Origin: Calonectria ilicicola
Taxonomy: Eukaryota > Ascomycota > Sordariomycetes > Hypocreales > Nectriaceae
Assembly: GCA_020809705.1 (NCBI GenBank)
Contig: CP085832.1
Span: 3,472,001-3,536,000 of the forward strand
Direction of reading: 5' to 3'
DNA length: 64,000 bases
Both the position numbers and the translations under genes were made by a program. Positions 12,089 through 24,800 of this stretch are shown in pieces; position 1 is the first letter of the stretch, and the number at the start of each line of letters is the position of its first letter. The notes below the pieces were generated by a model that was not told where the DNA came from, did not search any database, and was given only the letters and a program-made list of their open reading frames with translations.

Positions 12089-12400
12089 TTAGTTCCTGAA
12101 GCTGGCAAAGGCTCTGTCACACCTTTTGTCCTTGAACACAGCGATGGTAGTAAGTTGATAAGGGAACAATTGTTCAAGAACTTTGAAGAAAAGTCGGTAT
12201 GGTGGGAATGGTTCGGGCCGTAATCGTATAGTAAGATTATCAAGGATACAGGAGAAATCACCTATATCACTATCTTCAAGTACAATCGGGATTATCCCAG
12301 GGCTACCTCTCAGAAGGTGTTGCTTTCTCAATTGGAGGTAAGCGATCTCGGTCAAAACATGATGAAATCCTTCGTCATGGCAGTTTTGGTTGACAATGAT
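12089..12400 (-). pseudogene. Unidentified coding-like remnant
   Basis: A minus-strand frame of about 100 codons reads smoothly, including HLLRGSPGIIPIVLEDSDI and RLFFKVLEQLFPYQLTTIAV, and ends at a stop at 12089. Open sequence continues upstream of the first methionine (NCHDEGFHHVLTEIAYLQL), so the start is not real. I do not recognise a family. Confidence 0.25.
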
Positions 12401-15400
12401 CCTAAGGCGATGTATTTATCCTGAGCTCATTCTATTAGTGGGAAATGAGGGGATGCAAGGGTCGTGGATCGAGGAGAAACTCTTCCCACCAGGTTTGTTA
12501 TTGCCATTTCGCTGGGTATTCTGGGCATACAAAGCCTACATAGAGTAGCCCATGTAGTTGTGGAATACAACATTCCTCATCACCATCGCATCTTGGAGAA
12601 GTGCGGAAAGCGAACGAACCCCGATGAGTGTTATCGTAGTTTCGGTTTGAGCCCTAGAACTTGGTGTTATTGCTTTTAGGATCCTGGTAAGACGTGTGTT
12701 GGCAGATGAGAGGTTCTATTGTTGTGGTGGGTGAGGTGGAGGTAGCTAGGAGTAGCAATGAAACGAACGCAAAAAATAGCCTGGCTTCTAATTCAATCCA
12801 CATACTCGGAACATCGCATCCCAATGGAAAGGTTAGGGCTTAGTCCCAGTATTTTTTATTGTCGGGCTGCGTACCCTTTTCCTGTCGACCCAGAACACAA
12901 GAGTTAAAGCAGCCAAATCCCTCACGTGTATGCTTTTCTCGAAATTGAATGGGCTATAGGGTATCATTCTCAGGAATGAATCACACTATTTCGATCGTCC
13001 GCGTCGGGTGGTTCAAAGGGATGATACAAAATGAGATTTCCGCAGCAATATGAAGGCCATCCACAAGTCTCGCCGTTTGTTCAGTGGTCGTATATTTTGA
13101 TTTAACTTCTGGAGCGCATTTGAACTCTCAAAAGCGTTATGTACCTAGTTCATGGCATAGGCTTATCGTCGATGCGGTCAATTGCCTCCTCCGCAATTAT
13201 ATTGACCCTGGCGCAGTCGTATTGTTTATCAACAAAGTCAAAACGCACTTGTCGCACAAACTTGAACAATGGTGTTGCACCAACACTCTTCATCATCCGA
13301 GTATAGACACCAGATGGTCCATGTACTGCCATAGAAGAGTGTACTCCCGGAAATTGTTGCCGCCTAGATTGCACAGTTCAAACTGCCCATGATGGTGCCG
13401 CTCACGCCCAGGCGTTTCTGGTTTCAACCATGAGCGATCTGGCGTTTTGTGGGATGGAAGGCCCGTTGGAAGCTTAATAGCACCAGGAAGTGACACAAAA
13501 CACGAGCCCTGATGTTGCTACTCCAAAGGTATCCCGTCATATTTTCACGCAGTTGGCATGAGAAACACCACCGCCCTCCGTGCTTCGGCTTTGCAATCAG
13601 GTTCTCAAAATTCGTAATCCACAGAGACCATGCGTATCGCCTGGCGAGTATCATCAGCCATAAGGGGATGCTATAGAACTGATATCTCTATCATGGTGCA
13701 TGGCTGGAACGCAATTCCAATGACCAGATGAATTCTTCAGGTTCATCGACCCCAAAATCTCCCTACACCTTCGCTTGATGGCATGGGTTATATAAGGGGA
13801 GAGCAATGGTTTGATCGCGATTCAGTGGGATCTCGTACTTTTAGTTGCAAGTTCTCTTCAATGACATCAGCTCATGGGTAGCGAGGCTGGTGTATAGGAA
13901 AAGCAAAAAGAAAAAGACATCAGCCTGAAACCGCATGGAGGGCATTCATAATCATGTCCCAGTGCATGAAATACTGCTAGTGTCGAAGAAAATTGGGAAG
14001 GGGACGGCCATCGTGGGTGTCGTCGACTGGGTCCTCGTCCGACTAGTTGCGGGTGCAGGATCCAAGGACAAGAGACCGACATACTCTCGCCGAGTCAATG
14101 GTACTCAGAATCCCATTCAAATATTTTGTCTTCTCTCAGACAAACCACAGAAAAAGCTATGATTACCTGCCCTCTCTGATCTTGGGCGCCATTAGCAGTT
14201 CCTCGGTGGCCTTCCAGCTTGCTCACACTGTCCGCACCATTAGCCACCAAGGCGGACACTATTAGTGCCAATTGCGCGACCGATCCGATCCCAGCCACTA
14301 GCCGTACTGCTATATGAATGGCTGGCTTGTGCCTGTTAATCATCAGGCTTGGTGCAGGCGATAGGTCGTTGTGAACGATAACAATCGGCTGACGGCTCTG
14401 TCGTGATGAAGTGACTGGATCAATATTCCGTCCTGGGTGGTTTAGCCTTCGTATCCAATACAACTTTGAAGTGATCAGATCGCATTTTATGCAATAGCCT
14501 TAGAGTATGAATGAAGCTTGCCTAGGATTCTGATCGCCTAGATTCACTGTGAATGTCGGGCTGGAACAGGCGGCATCTTAAGATGCTCCGTTTTGTTGGA
14601 CTCTCCATCGGGGTTCCAAGTCCTTGTACTCCCCCACCTTGTCGCAGCTTCTTCGAACAATCTGCTTACTATGAGCACACAAGTAACCCTTTCATTATAA
14701 TCCATGGTCCCTCTTCGGTGGGCGGCGGTGGGTTTGTTAAGTGTGGCTGCAGATGCTACTGCATCTCTCAGTTCCGTAAAGTCCTCTACATCAGCAAGTC
14801 CACTTTGGGTCTGTTCCTCGACTTACCCGGGGACAATACCGGTAGATTCGAGCTCTTGGTCATTGACGAGGCCCTTTTTTGTTGGACTCAAAAAGGTTGG
14901 GTCCGCTTGTCAGAGTGGAATCCCTTCCCGTGTTACTGTACTCAATCACATAAAAGAAAACGAACATATGAGCCCCTTTCATAATGCATAAATGTGTTCT
15001 CTCTCCCAATTTGAGTTCTAGTGATTGGCGAAACTCTAAATTTCCTGCCAATTCAGTAGGCGTTCGCTCATGTGTAGGATCTGATGAGATTCGCGAGGTT
15101 ACCTCTCTTGGCAACGTTAACACGATAGCCAATTTCTTCCCGGTTCGGTATTCTCAACCATACTCAGGTGAGTAAAAGATGTATGGAAATCGGGAAAGTA
15201 GACAGTCGATCATGGATGTGAGCACTTTTGGGCTGGCTTTTTGGGCAGCTAAATGTAGAAGAGCACCTTCATGCATTGTTCAGCCTCAATAACTCGTGCA
15301 CCCATTGAGTATATGCGAGACCGGCTTCGAATTCCCTTATTTGATCGATCGTATAACGTGTCGACGTTTCGTCTGAGCTGAAAACTCACATCCGGGGGTC

Positions 15401-15618
15401 TCATTACTTGTCCAAAGACGCCACCGATAGATCAGTCGCTCAAAGCTGCAAAGGAGTCAACGATTCATTTCAGTTGGAACACGTGCTACTGGAATATCTT
15501 TTCTCTCATGGTCGCTCTGGGCATTTTCATGGTTGTTTTCGTAATATTGCGGGCAAACTCCATGAAGGTGGAAATCCTGCAATGTTCTTCCAAGGGCCCT
15601 GAGATTGACCAATTGATA
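12401..15618. other. Decayed region without a supported gene
   Basis: Only short conflicting frames are seen. A minus-strand frame at 14095-14463 has a hydrophobic alanine/valine-rich stretch (LVAGIGSVAQLALIVSALVA) that could be a membrane segment of a lost gene. Another at 13150-13654 has coding-like phrases in shifting frames. Nothing can be named. Confidence 0.3.
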
Positions 15619-16044
15619 TTATGTACAGAGAAGTGGAGTTGAGCTGTCTGACCTTCGTTTGTAACATCTGTGTGATTGTAATAAAGGATTCGAAGCAGGC
15701 ATATTATGCTGTGGGTGCCGAGGAGGTCTTTGGCTTAAACGAACATGGCGGCGAGATATTAGATAGTGCAATTCCAGGGATGTCACCGCGTTGTTGCAGT
15801 ATAAGAGACATCTCTTGTTCTGCTTCTTCAGTGCAAGGGTCTTCAGGACGGCATACTGGTATTTGGGGGAGTCAGCAATATATCGGACAAGATTAAGGGC
15901 GTCGGTCGGCATCCCAAACCGAAGGCTACCGCGGGTGTTGTAGAAGTACCACCCAAGCCCGCCGGTGGAGTCGACGTTGGACACGCGTTCCACCTCCTCG
16001 GTCCCTGCGGCCTTTAGTGCTTGTGCATCGCGAGGTAAGCACAC
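15619..16044 (-). pseudogene. SNF2-type helicase remnant, helicase C-terminal part
   Basis: The minus-strand frame contains GSLRFGMPTDALNLVRYI, then DSPKYQYAVLKTLAL, then KRCLLYCNNAVTSLELHYL. The order 'SPK-x-Q/Y, about 20 residues, then a strand ending in L-x-Y/F-C-N' is that of motif IV at the start of the helicase C domain in fungal SNF2-family ATPases. The frame breaks down after YLISRRHVR and no motif V or VI is found in register. This piece and the one at 18840-19300 are on the same strand and in the right order to derive from one ancestral gene, but about 2.8 kb of other material separates them. Confidence 0.45.
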
Positions 16045-16425
16045 TAATCGATTAATGTGTTATGAATCATTGTCAACCGCATTTTTCCCACAGTTTCGTT
16101 TTGTGATTCCACCATGCTCTTATAGGGGCCGTTGCATCCAACATTTAGATCAGCATCCTGTTAACATCGGTTGAAATCCCCCGCGTTTTCCAATGAAAGC
16201 TTAGGCTTTGATGTTCCATGCAAGGCGTTTCAGTTTCAAGAATCAAAAGTCTCTCCCGCCACAAGTCGAGATCCAAGCTCTGGTGTATATTATTGATGGA
16301 TTCGTGATCAGGCATATGTGACATCTCATAAATACCTTCAACCAACTCCTTAAAATATTCTGTCTTGGCTTGGGATTGGTTCGAAGGTCAAAATGATTCC
16401 ACAATTGTCAAGCCAGTTAATACTT

Positions 16426-16950
16426 TTATGGAAATGTGGTTCTTGGTCCCAGGTCGAAAGCTTCCCGTGTTTCCGTAAAAAGCTCCGTAAAATCTAGTGG
16501 GGGTTCTCCGATCGTGCTTAGCACATTATCTCCAGTACGCAAGCGAGGGATTATATCTATAGCCTCTTGAATAAGACAGAATCCCTTGCATACTGGTTCA
16601 GTAGTGCATTGATCTGATTGGTCGGCGGGTGCCGATAGACAAACCGAGCAGTCGGCGCATGGCTTAATATGCCTAGCTTCTGGAATCATGCCTGACATAT
16701 TTCTCGCAAAGCTGTTCAAGTAATATATCAAGATGATATTGATGGACAATCAAGGCCAGCTTACTCCAACTAGTCCATTGTGTCTTACACATCCCCCGCT
16801 TCACTCTCCTGCTCCTCGCGTGGGCAAGAACATGATTCGGGAGCGAACGGACCAACCAAACCGGCGAATTCAGCCTCGCCGAGCGCCTCATGTGCAAAGT
16901 CATCGGTGGTCTGACACAGCTGTACGATCTGATCGTCCAGGGTGTTTCCA
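16426..16950 (-). pseudogene. Unidentified coding-like remnants
   Basis: At about 16780-16945 the minus strand reads NTLDDQIVQLCQTTDDFAH, then EALGEAEFAGLVGPF, then a Cys-containing end and a TAA. At 16426-16749 another frame carries a cysteine-rich patch (CADCSVCL) and LIQEAIDIIPRLRTGDNV. Both look like protein-coding sequence in decay. I cannot assign a family, and the join between the two is not clear. Confidence 0.3.
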
Positions 16951-16999
16951 TGTAATACATGGCTGTTGACTAGACCCTAAGCCGCATGAAAGCTCCGTG

Positions 17000-18739
17000 A
17001 TGCGGCTTGCTTGGATTATCTCTCCCGCCTTCTGAAGGGTTCCAACACTACCTCTAGCCACTGAGCGGAGGCTGGTCACCCCGCGCTTTACGTCGGAGTT
17101 GAGGGGAAGGGTGGCGAGGACGCCCAGGTGGGACCCAAAGAGCCACCTCCAGCGTTAGCCCTCATCTGCTCGCTTGGAGAGAGCGGAAGAATCGCAACCA
17201 ATTTGCTCCGCCCAATCATCCAAGTGTCTCCTTTGAAGCCGTTGTAACTCTGGTGGACGCAGTCTGGTGAGGGCGAGGGAGATGTCGACTTGGAAGCAAC
17301 GTGTCAAGTACACGGATATAACAAGCCATCAGCATTTCTAGGTCCTTCTCAAACCAGGCTTTCTGGCGTTGGTTAGCCCGTTGACTTCGTTTCTCAGCAG
17401 CCCCAACCGAGTCTTAAGCCTCCCGTCGCCATCGCCATCGAAGTCGGAGTTGGAGTCGGACACGAAGGCAGCAAACTTGAACTCTTTTCGCTCCTTGGTG
17501 TCCTCTAGGTGGCTATGTGATTGGTACTCATTTTAACCTCATCTTTGTCGATATGATTGAATGTCTCGGCGAAGTACCGCATGATATTATCATGTAGCCA
17601 GTACTCCGTCTCGGAGAGAAAATCCCCAAGCTCCACAAGACTAAACGCTGGCTCCATGGTCGACACAGCATCAAACAAAAACACAATATTCTTAAGATGC
17701 CCACCGCCTAGTAGGGACGGCTTTGTTCACGCATACCGGAAGCTCGCCACTTTTGTGGTCGATAGGATCTTGGAGAAAGTATTCGCATGCCCTGCCCTAG
17801 AGGTACTCGTCGGACGAGTCCTCCAACATGACAATGACATCATTGAGCTCGTTATTTAAGTCTTGGTCCTCGTCGATTCCAATAGCCGATTTGTCGCCAT
17901 ATTTCTCCGTCGCCGCAACTCGAGGTCGAAAATCCAGTTCGATGAAAAGGCCACCAAACTGGTAAAACGACACTGAAGAGTTCAACGCGCGTGTGGCAAA
18001 AACGGTGAAGGAAAACCCGACGACGGAACCTACAACTCCAACCAAGGTCCAATTAGGTATTATCTGACGAGAGTCTTCGTCCGCCCTCTCGGATATCGTT
18101 ATTATATCGGGACTAGCCTGAGGACAAATGACAGCGGAGTCAAACTCCTAATCGTCCACAACACCCTTCTGTTGAACCCAGAAGAGTTGCATCCGCCACG
18201 CACCACTGGAACGGAATTGCCTTTCCTTGGTGCAAGTGTCGACTACTGTGTAGTCAACTAGTAGACTACAGGTAAGTAATGCAGACCCGATGAGAAAAAA
18301 CGGGAATGCATAGCCGGGCGCCTCCTTGCCGTCATTGATGAAGATACTACTGTGGTCTTTGGGTGTCGACATCTTCAAAAGCGATTCGCCCAAGAAACTC
18401 TGTTGCAACTATGATGTGTTCGGTGCGATCTTCCCTAAGGGTATGAAACCGCACCATCATCTGTGCAGTGGTTGCATTTTCCTTTGCGCCATACAAACCG
18501 ATAGGTGCCGTCCGAGGAAGCCATTAGGCCGTATAGTAACTCCACATCACAAAACCCCTGAAATCAGTCCTCGGGTTCTGGAAGAATATGGAACCTATTG
18601 TTCGGGTTGGACTCGACTGATTGAGTAATTCATAGCCCTGCGTGCCAGAAAACGCAGTGTAAGACCCTCGCGCCTGCAGCTTTTCGGAGATAGAAGCCCT
18701 TGAGTGGCAAGCATAATCTCGCCCCAACTGAGAAGACAT
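17000..18739 (-). pseudogene. Broken fungal-specific multi-domain membrane protein gene
   Basis: On the minus strand a series of frames reads in the correct order for one protein. From 18739: SGTQGYELLNQSSPTRTIG, SIFFQNPRTDFRGFVMW, an in-frame TAA, then WLPRTAPIGLYGAKENATT and AQMMVRFHTL. After a frame change near 18370 come DGKEAPGYAFPFFLIGSALL, CTKERQF, an in-frame TAG (about 18152) replacing what is probably CAG, and EFDSAVICPQ. Next is a transmembrane segment (VGVVGSVVGFSFTVFATRAL) followed by NSSVSFYQFGGL. Another TAG lies at 17797. A charged coding-like piece (RLKTRLGLLRNEVNGL) follows at about 17340-17490. I recall the layout TKER, then WVQ, then FDS, then a membrane helix and SSV-x-x-x-Q-x-G from a large fungal-only family of membrane proteins without an agreed function. 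The disabling changes are mostly C-to-T. Confidence 0.5.
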
Positions 18740-18839
18740 GGGATTGTTATCTGGTTGTAACGTGCTACTGTTCGTGGGATGAACGAGAAACGGTATTCAG
18801 GAAGTTTTGGCCGAATTGGCGCCGGATTATCATCATCCC

Positions 18840-19300
18840 TAGCACCTTATTGGCTCCTGTCTTCCCTCTCCACACCAAATCATCTTGCACACTAGATTCC
18901 TCACAAGACATGACGCATGATAGAGAGATTTGAACTCTCCCATGCTCTCTTCGACGTTGTCTCCTAGCCGCATCAGCGCATATACAGTTTCGATGTCGGC
19001 CGATCCGTTGGATATGGGTGTCGCGCTGAGGACGGTGACGAGATAGTGGGAAATGCCAAGATCGCCGTGGAACCGAACAACTTCAGTGGCTTTCCTTTCG
19101 TAAACTCGTCACAGCATATTTTTGAAATTTGGCGATTCCAGCCATGACTTTTCAGCTAGATGAAAAGGTTTCCTAGGCTGAATAGCACTATTGATACTTG
19201 TGAAAGCGGTCTAAAAGCACGAGAATCATCCCAGATCACTCCCCGCCACACAAAGAGGAGTTGAAAAGGAAGACCATGTTTAGCTCGGCGTGGGCTTAGT
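18840..19300 (-). pseudogene. SNF2-type helicase remnant, ATPase motifs II-III
   Basis: Reading the minus strand in three shifting frames gives, in order: GVIWDDSRAFRPLSQ (position of the motif II Walker B strand); a piece with IQPRKPFHLAEKSWL; and VTVLSATPISNGSADIETVYALMRLGDN. The SATP of the last piece sits where SNF2 ATPases have motif III. That last frame runs on for about 60 further codons to a TAG at about 18842. Frame changes and stops lie between the pieces, so no functional ATPase can be made. Motif I would lie upstream, near 19600, and is not recognisable. Confidence 0.45.
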
Positions 19301-19320
19301 TTGGCGCTATTCAGTCCAGA

Positions 19321-20830
19321 TTACTGTGACCTTTGCAAAAAAGAAAGAAAAAAATAGGCACATCGTGCAATTAGTCCTTTCTTTTGACGACGGGTTGCTA
19401 ACTCGCAATTCGCAAACTTAACGGATGTCTGGACATCAATATTAAATCCAGTAATGGGCACGACCCGATCAGAAAGGTGTGTGATTTTGGATATCTGCGC
19501 GACATTCCTTTGATTGGAGAATACGCTCTCCGGGTGTCGTCGCAAATCAACAGGCTTCTCCGAGGCCAGTTCCAAAATCATGTCAGCGATAATGGTTCTC
19601 AACTCCCTGGAGCCGCTGCACTCGCTGCTAGGTGGGAGGCAGCATCAGGATGGCGGCGACGATAGGTTGGTGGCTGCTACGCCTTGACGTCTGCGGTCAA
19701 GATTTCGGGGTGAAATTAATGTTATTCCTGGTTTACACAAACTCAGGTTTCAGGAAACTGATACGCCTGCATTACTCATCAGAATCATAGTCGCTCTTTG
19801 TATGAAACAACTTATGATAAAGGCCGGGAATGCGTGGGCTACAGCTTGTCGCGGCGGTTGGTCGTAGTTAGAAAGCCGTGGGTCGTCGGGGAGTAATTGG
19901 CATTATAACCCTATACTCTGCAGTTATGTCTAACTGCAAATCCACACTATTATTGTGATCTGCATAGGTTGGGACGGATGTCCATATAATTTTAAGATAA
20001 CTGCTTTTCCGGTCAGGATCATGCCCACTCATTAGATGGAACAACTCACCAGGAAAAGCTGGGCAGACATAAACTCAACTGAGAGGATCGCATAAATCCA
20101 GTGTTCTCGACATATCATGTTTCCTTGACGGAACAGTTAACAATTACCCAGCTCGCGAGAAAGAATGGCACAAACCTCGTTACCACCGCTGTCCATTAAT
20201 CTAGCATCCTAGCGGCTAGATCTCCTGTCACGGTTAATGTCCCTGATACCCTATAATACGATACATCAAACCATGGTGTTATTTCCATGTCTTCGCGCTT
20301 GTGTGATGGAGGCTCTTCGTGGATTAAAAAGCAGGCCCCCTCCCTTGGACGGCTAGTTCTCCACTATGATGCCACGGAGCGGTCAGGTGGGATTTGATGA
20401 AAGGTTTAGGGTCCGTATAACTTACAATTTCCCCAGTTGTGTTCAGCAGCCCGTGCTTCATGAGCCCGTTCTATTCGCCGCCCGGTTTGCGGATGAAGTC
20501 CCATGAATCTGGGTTGTAGAGTCCTTCCCCACCCAACCGTGACCCCACCCGACCGCGGGCATCAGCCAAATCGTGACCAAAGGCGTTATCCTTCACAACT
20601 CCATAAAAACATAGTAAATTTACTAGCAATTACTGGATATCATAGATTACACCCTCCTCAGCTGATGTTGCATTTTCAATTGCATTCCTTTCCGCCCGGG
20701 CCTGCCCTCTCTCAACGAGGTGCTGTGACCGGCGCCGGGCCCCTTGACGAGCCTCTTCTATTTGAACTAGTGTTACAAATCCCTTATTGGGGCTTTTCTT
20801 AACTGTTTGCCTTCCTGTGGGCTGTGTTGA
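19321..20830. other. Decayed sequence leading into the AT-rich block
   Basis: A minus-strand frame at 19321-19602 contains RTIIADMILELASEKPVDL. It might be the upstream part of the helicase remnant but has no motif of its own. From about 19680 to 20830 nothing coding is seen. AT content rises sharply from about 20830. Confidence 0.3.
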
Positions 20831-21476
20831 AGTTATTTTGGTCTGAAGGTAATTGTACTTGACCTCTAATGTAGCTATTTAGGCAGCTTATTTATTAATC
20901 TGTTTCCCTGTTTTTTAAAGTAGGGTCTATATATTATAATAAATATTATTTATTATCTTTTTTATTAAATCTATTTATAAATATAAATACTTTAAGTTCC
21001 TAAATATATTAATAATTATATTATTATCTTTTTTTTAATATTTAGATATAGAAGGTAGAGATATTAAAGGTAATATTATTAGGGAGGCTTTAGTATTAAT
21101 AATTTAGATTAGTAGTTTGGAAATATTAAAAGGATAAATTTTAATTATTAAAAATCCTTTTTAAGATTATTTAATAATATTATTTTATTAGAAGTTATTT
21201 TATAATATTTTAAGAAGTATTATTTTGTAATTGGAGTAGTTATTTTAAAGGTAGTATTATAGTAGGTCTTTATATAAAAGGTAGTTTTAAGGGGGCTAAA
21301 AATATTAATATTAAAAGATTATATAATTTATAATATATATAATAGAAGGTAAAGAGATTATATAAGATTAAAAAAGTATATATATATAAATAAAACTAAT
21401 ATATATAATATATAATTATTAATAATAAGAACTTTTTATAGATTCTTTCTTTAAAGTTATATTTCTAGGATAAATA
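20831..21476. other. AT-rich RIP-degraded flank, left of the retrotransposon
   Basis: Very AT-rich sequence dominated by TA and AT steps, with stops in all frames. On the plus strand G is kept more than C, which suggests that C-to-T changes fell mainly on this strand. It is probably part of an older repeat into which the LTR element inserted; its kind cannot be told. Confidence 0.6.
21472..21476. repeat. Target-site duplication, left copy
   Basis: AAATA directly precedes the left LTR and is repeated exactly at 28381-28385 after the right LTR. A 5-bp duplication is normal for integrases of LTR retrotransposons. In such AT-rich sequence a 5-bp match alone is weak, but it falls exactly where the LTR ends predict. 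Confidence 0.6.
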
Positions 21477-21871
21477 TATAACAGTCTGGTCAATTCCCAA
21501 CTTAATAAACCAATCAGAACGAAGGGTTTATTATTAGCAGGATGGTTAGGTATATTATAGTAAATAAAGCAATAGAAGTATTACATTAGGTAATAATTAA
21601 TTGCAATTAAGGTAACCAAATTATATTAAAAGCTAATTAATATCAGCTATAAGGGCAGATTCTAACCTATCTATATACTATTACCTAATAGGCACTCACT
21701 ATATTAATTCTATCTAATGTATTAGTAATCAAGGTAATAATCATAAAATAATTACCAACATTATAAGTAATTACTTATAAGTGCTTCCTTATTGATTGGT
21801 ATAAGGCTATAGGGTAGGTGAGCATTATTTCTACCTTATTTAACCGCCCCGGCGTATTATAGGTCATAATA
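21477..21871 (-). repeat. 3' LTR (left copy)
   Basis: It aligns over its whole length with 27986-28380. Compared with the other copy it has lost plus-strand G (G-to-A) but keeps many C, for example AATTCCCAAC where the right copy has AATTCTTAAC. A GC-rich core, ACCGCCCCGGCGT, survives near its right end. Confidence 0.85.
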
Positions 21872-21876
21872 TAATG

Positions 21877-21886
21877 TCCTCCCTCT
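21877..21886 (-). other. Polypurine tract of the LTR retrotransposon
   Basis: Just inside the left LTR the minus strand reads AGAGGGAGGA, the expected primer for plus-strand DNA synthesis next to a 3' LTR. Its position confirms the minus-strand orientation of the element. Confidence 0.6.
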
Positions 21887-24800
21887 ATTAATCTTATCCT
21901 CAAGGCTTATTAGGTTGACCTTGTATGTGAGTTCCCTATTCTTATTCTTTAAAATATTTTCTAATTATACCTTAAGGTCCAGGTACTTCCAAGCCATATC
22001 TTTATACTAATACTTAAGCCTAGCTTATCAATTTAATAGGTTTTAAAGTTATACTATATTCTTTTTATTCTTCTAAGGGTTTATAATATAAAATATTACT
22101 AGATTTTAGTAATTATTATAATAAATATACCTATTATAGTAGAATATATAATACTTTAAAGATATCTTTAGCTGTATATATATGATTTTTATAAATAATA
22201 AGTGTAGGTGGGTGCTAATATTTATAATAATCTAGATAAATTAGGAGTCTAATTATTTAGATATAAAGGAGAAAGTAATTAAAAAAAGTTTCTTTATATT
22301 TAAGTAAAGATATTTATAGCTTAAATTAAAGTTTAAGAATCTTTAAATTATTTATCCTATTTTTATTATTAGAAATATTAGCTTAAAATAAAAAATATAG
22401 AAATAGTACATTAAGGTCTTTCTTCTTTAAATAAATTAAAGGATATAGATTGGGTAAAGTTGGAGGTTATTGTTTAGGCTTAATCTTTAGGGGCTGTGGA
22501 TATTATTAATTGGAATACCGTTAACCTCAATAGTTTGCTTGGTGCTATGTCTTTAGGAATGCTTCTAGTATCTTCGAGCAATGTATAAGGTATTTTACTG
22601 ATTCCTAAGTTATTTCTTTATAGCCTTTCCATTTAATTTCAAATTTTTTATCTTTCTTTTTTCTTTATAATATCTTCTTAACTTCCTATTAGTCTTCTAG
22701 GTTTTCTATTTGCAATTTATATTTAAGTCCTATATTCACCTAGATACTATTATTAGGTTCTAGTAGTAAGATATAGAAAATAAAATGAACCTTAATATTA
22801 TCTAGAAGGTCAAGTTTATAGTTATTTTTTAATATTTTTCTTTTAATTAAGTATAGCCTAATCTATATAAAATTAATTTTTTTATTTTATCTTTTTATTA
22901 TAAGATTTTTTATTATTAAATAGACTATATCTCTCTCCAAAAAGATTAATCCCTTTAACCTTTTAAAATTATAATATCTTTTTATAATATTACAGATAAA
23001 CTTAAGTTCTATTTTCATTTCTTCATATAATTTTCTTAAATCATCTAACTTAATCATTACTTTTACTTAAATCATATCTTCTAAAGGGGCTCAGTAAGTG
23101 TCTAGTATAAAGCCAAAATTAGCTTTTACTAATATCATTTTAATACTATAATTATAGGATATATTATATACTAATTATATAATAGATAATTTTTCTACTT
23201 AATTGGTTTATTTGTAATTAATGTAATATTGTAGATATTGCTTAATTTCCTAGTTTTAGCATTTAATTTGTTCATCTATTTAGGGGTAGAAAGCTATGCT
23301 TAGCTTATGATTTAGCCCTATAAGGGACATCAGGCTTTGCCAAAACTTAAATGCAAATAGTTATCCTCTATCCGAAATGATTTTAGTTAGTAATTTATAT
23401 ATAGCAATTATATATTAAAAGAAAAGGTAGGTAAATTATTCTTCTTTTATTATTTTATTATAAAGAAGATAATATATTACTTTTATAAAGTAATTAATAA
23501 TAATGAAAATATTATTATAATATACTTCTATAGTAAGGTCTATTAATAAAAGGAGATTAGTAATAAAATCTATTATAATTAAATCCTATGATTATTATAT
23601 AATAAAGGATAGTTGTAATAATCTATATGGTTTATATTTTGGTTTTTTAAAGTATTAATATAGGTTATATTCCTTATATATTTATTTAATTTTCTTTTTT
23701 ATCTTATTAAAGAAAAACATCTATTTAACTTATTTAAGGGTTTTATTAATGTCTTTATGGCTATATAAGGGATGTTTGTGAATATCCCTTATTAATTCTA
23801 TTTAATATTCCTCTAGTACTTATAGGTAGTCTATTTTTTCTTCTTCTAGAAGTGCTAGATTGTATTCTTCAATTTTCCTTAGTAATAGATTGCCTTGTTC
23901 TACTTGTTATATTAGTATTTCTACAGTAGTAGTTCTGGTTGCACATGGCAATCCCCCTATTCTTATAGTGGCAATTATTTTCTTTATTTCTATTATTATT
24001 TTACTAATTAGGGCTTATTCTAGTTCTCTATTAGTATTATAAATTAATAGTTTTTTTTATATTTTTAATTTTTTTATATTATAGTTAGATTAATAGCTAA
24101 TTGTATTAGCACAGCTATTCTTAGTTCCTTTAATATAAATAATTTAATAGTTAAATTCAGATAGATATTTTGCATATTGTAGTTGCCTTTTACTAAGTTT
24201 TTAAATAATTATAAAGTAGGTAATATTTTTATAGTTAATATATACTATGATTTTGTGGTTGCTTTCTAAAAGGTATTATTAGAATTCTTTGAAAATATTA
24301 ATAATAGCAAGGAATTCTTTATTATAAATAAGGTAGTTTAGCTTAGGGCTATATAGCTTATACAAGTAGAATGCTATAGGATATAGGTTTCCTTGTTTAT
24401 CTTATTATCCGATCTAGGCCCCTAAGACAAAGTCCGATACATCGGTTTCTAGCTCTATAGGCTTATTAAGGTTAAATATTATAAGGATAGGTTCTTCTAA
24501 AATAGCATTTTTTATAACTTTAAATAATTATTATACTTTATTTTCTTATTAAAAGATAATTCCTTTCTTAATTAGTTTTATTATATCTAAGGCAATTTTA
24601 CTAAATCCCTTAATAAATCTTCAATAATAGTTAGTAAATCTTAGGAAGGCTTATACTTCCTTTATATTAGTAGGTTCCTTCTAATCTTTCACTATAATAA
24701 CTTTCTTTAGATCTATGCGAATTTCATTAGGGCTAATAATATATCCTAGAAATTCTACTTCTTAAATGTAGAACTTACTTTTTCTAATTTAACCAGGAGT

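Noticed and set aside
18880..18960. A tRNA T-arm-like hairpin (GAGAG TTCAAAT CTCTC on the minus strand)
   Set aside because: No matching acceptor, D-arm or anticodon arm is found upstream. The bases lie inside the helicase-like frame, reading EFKSL.
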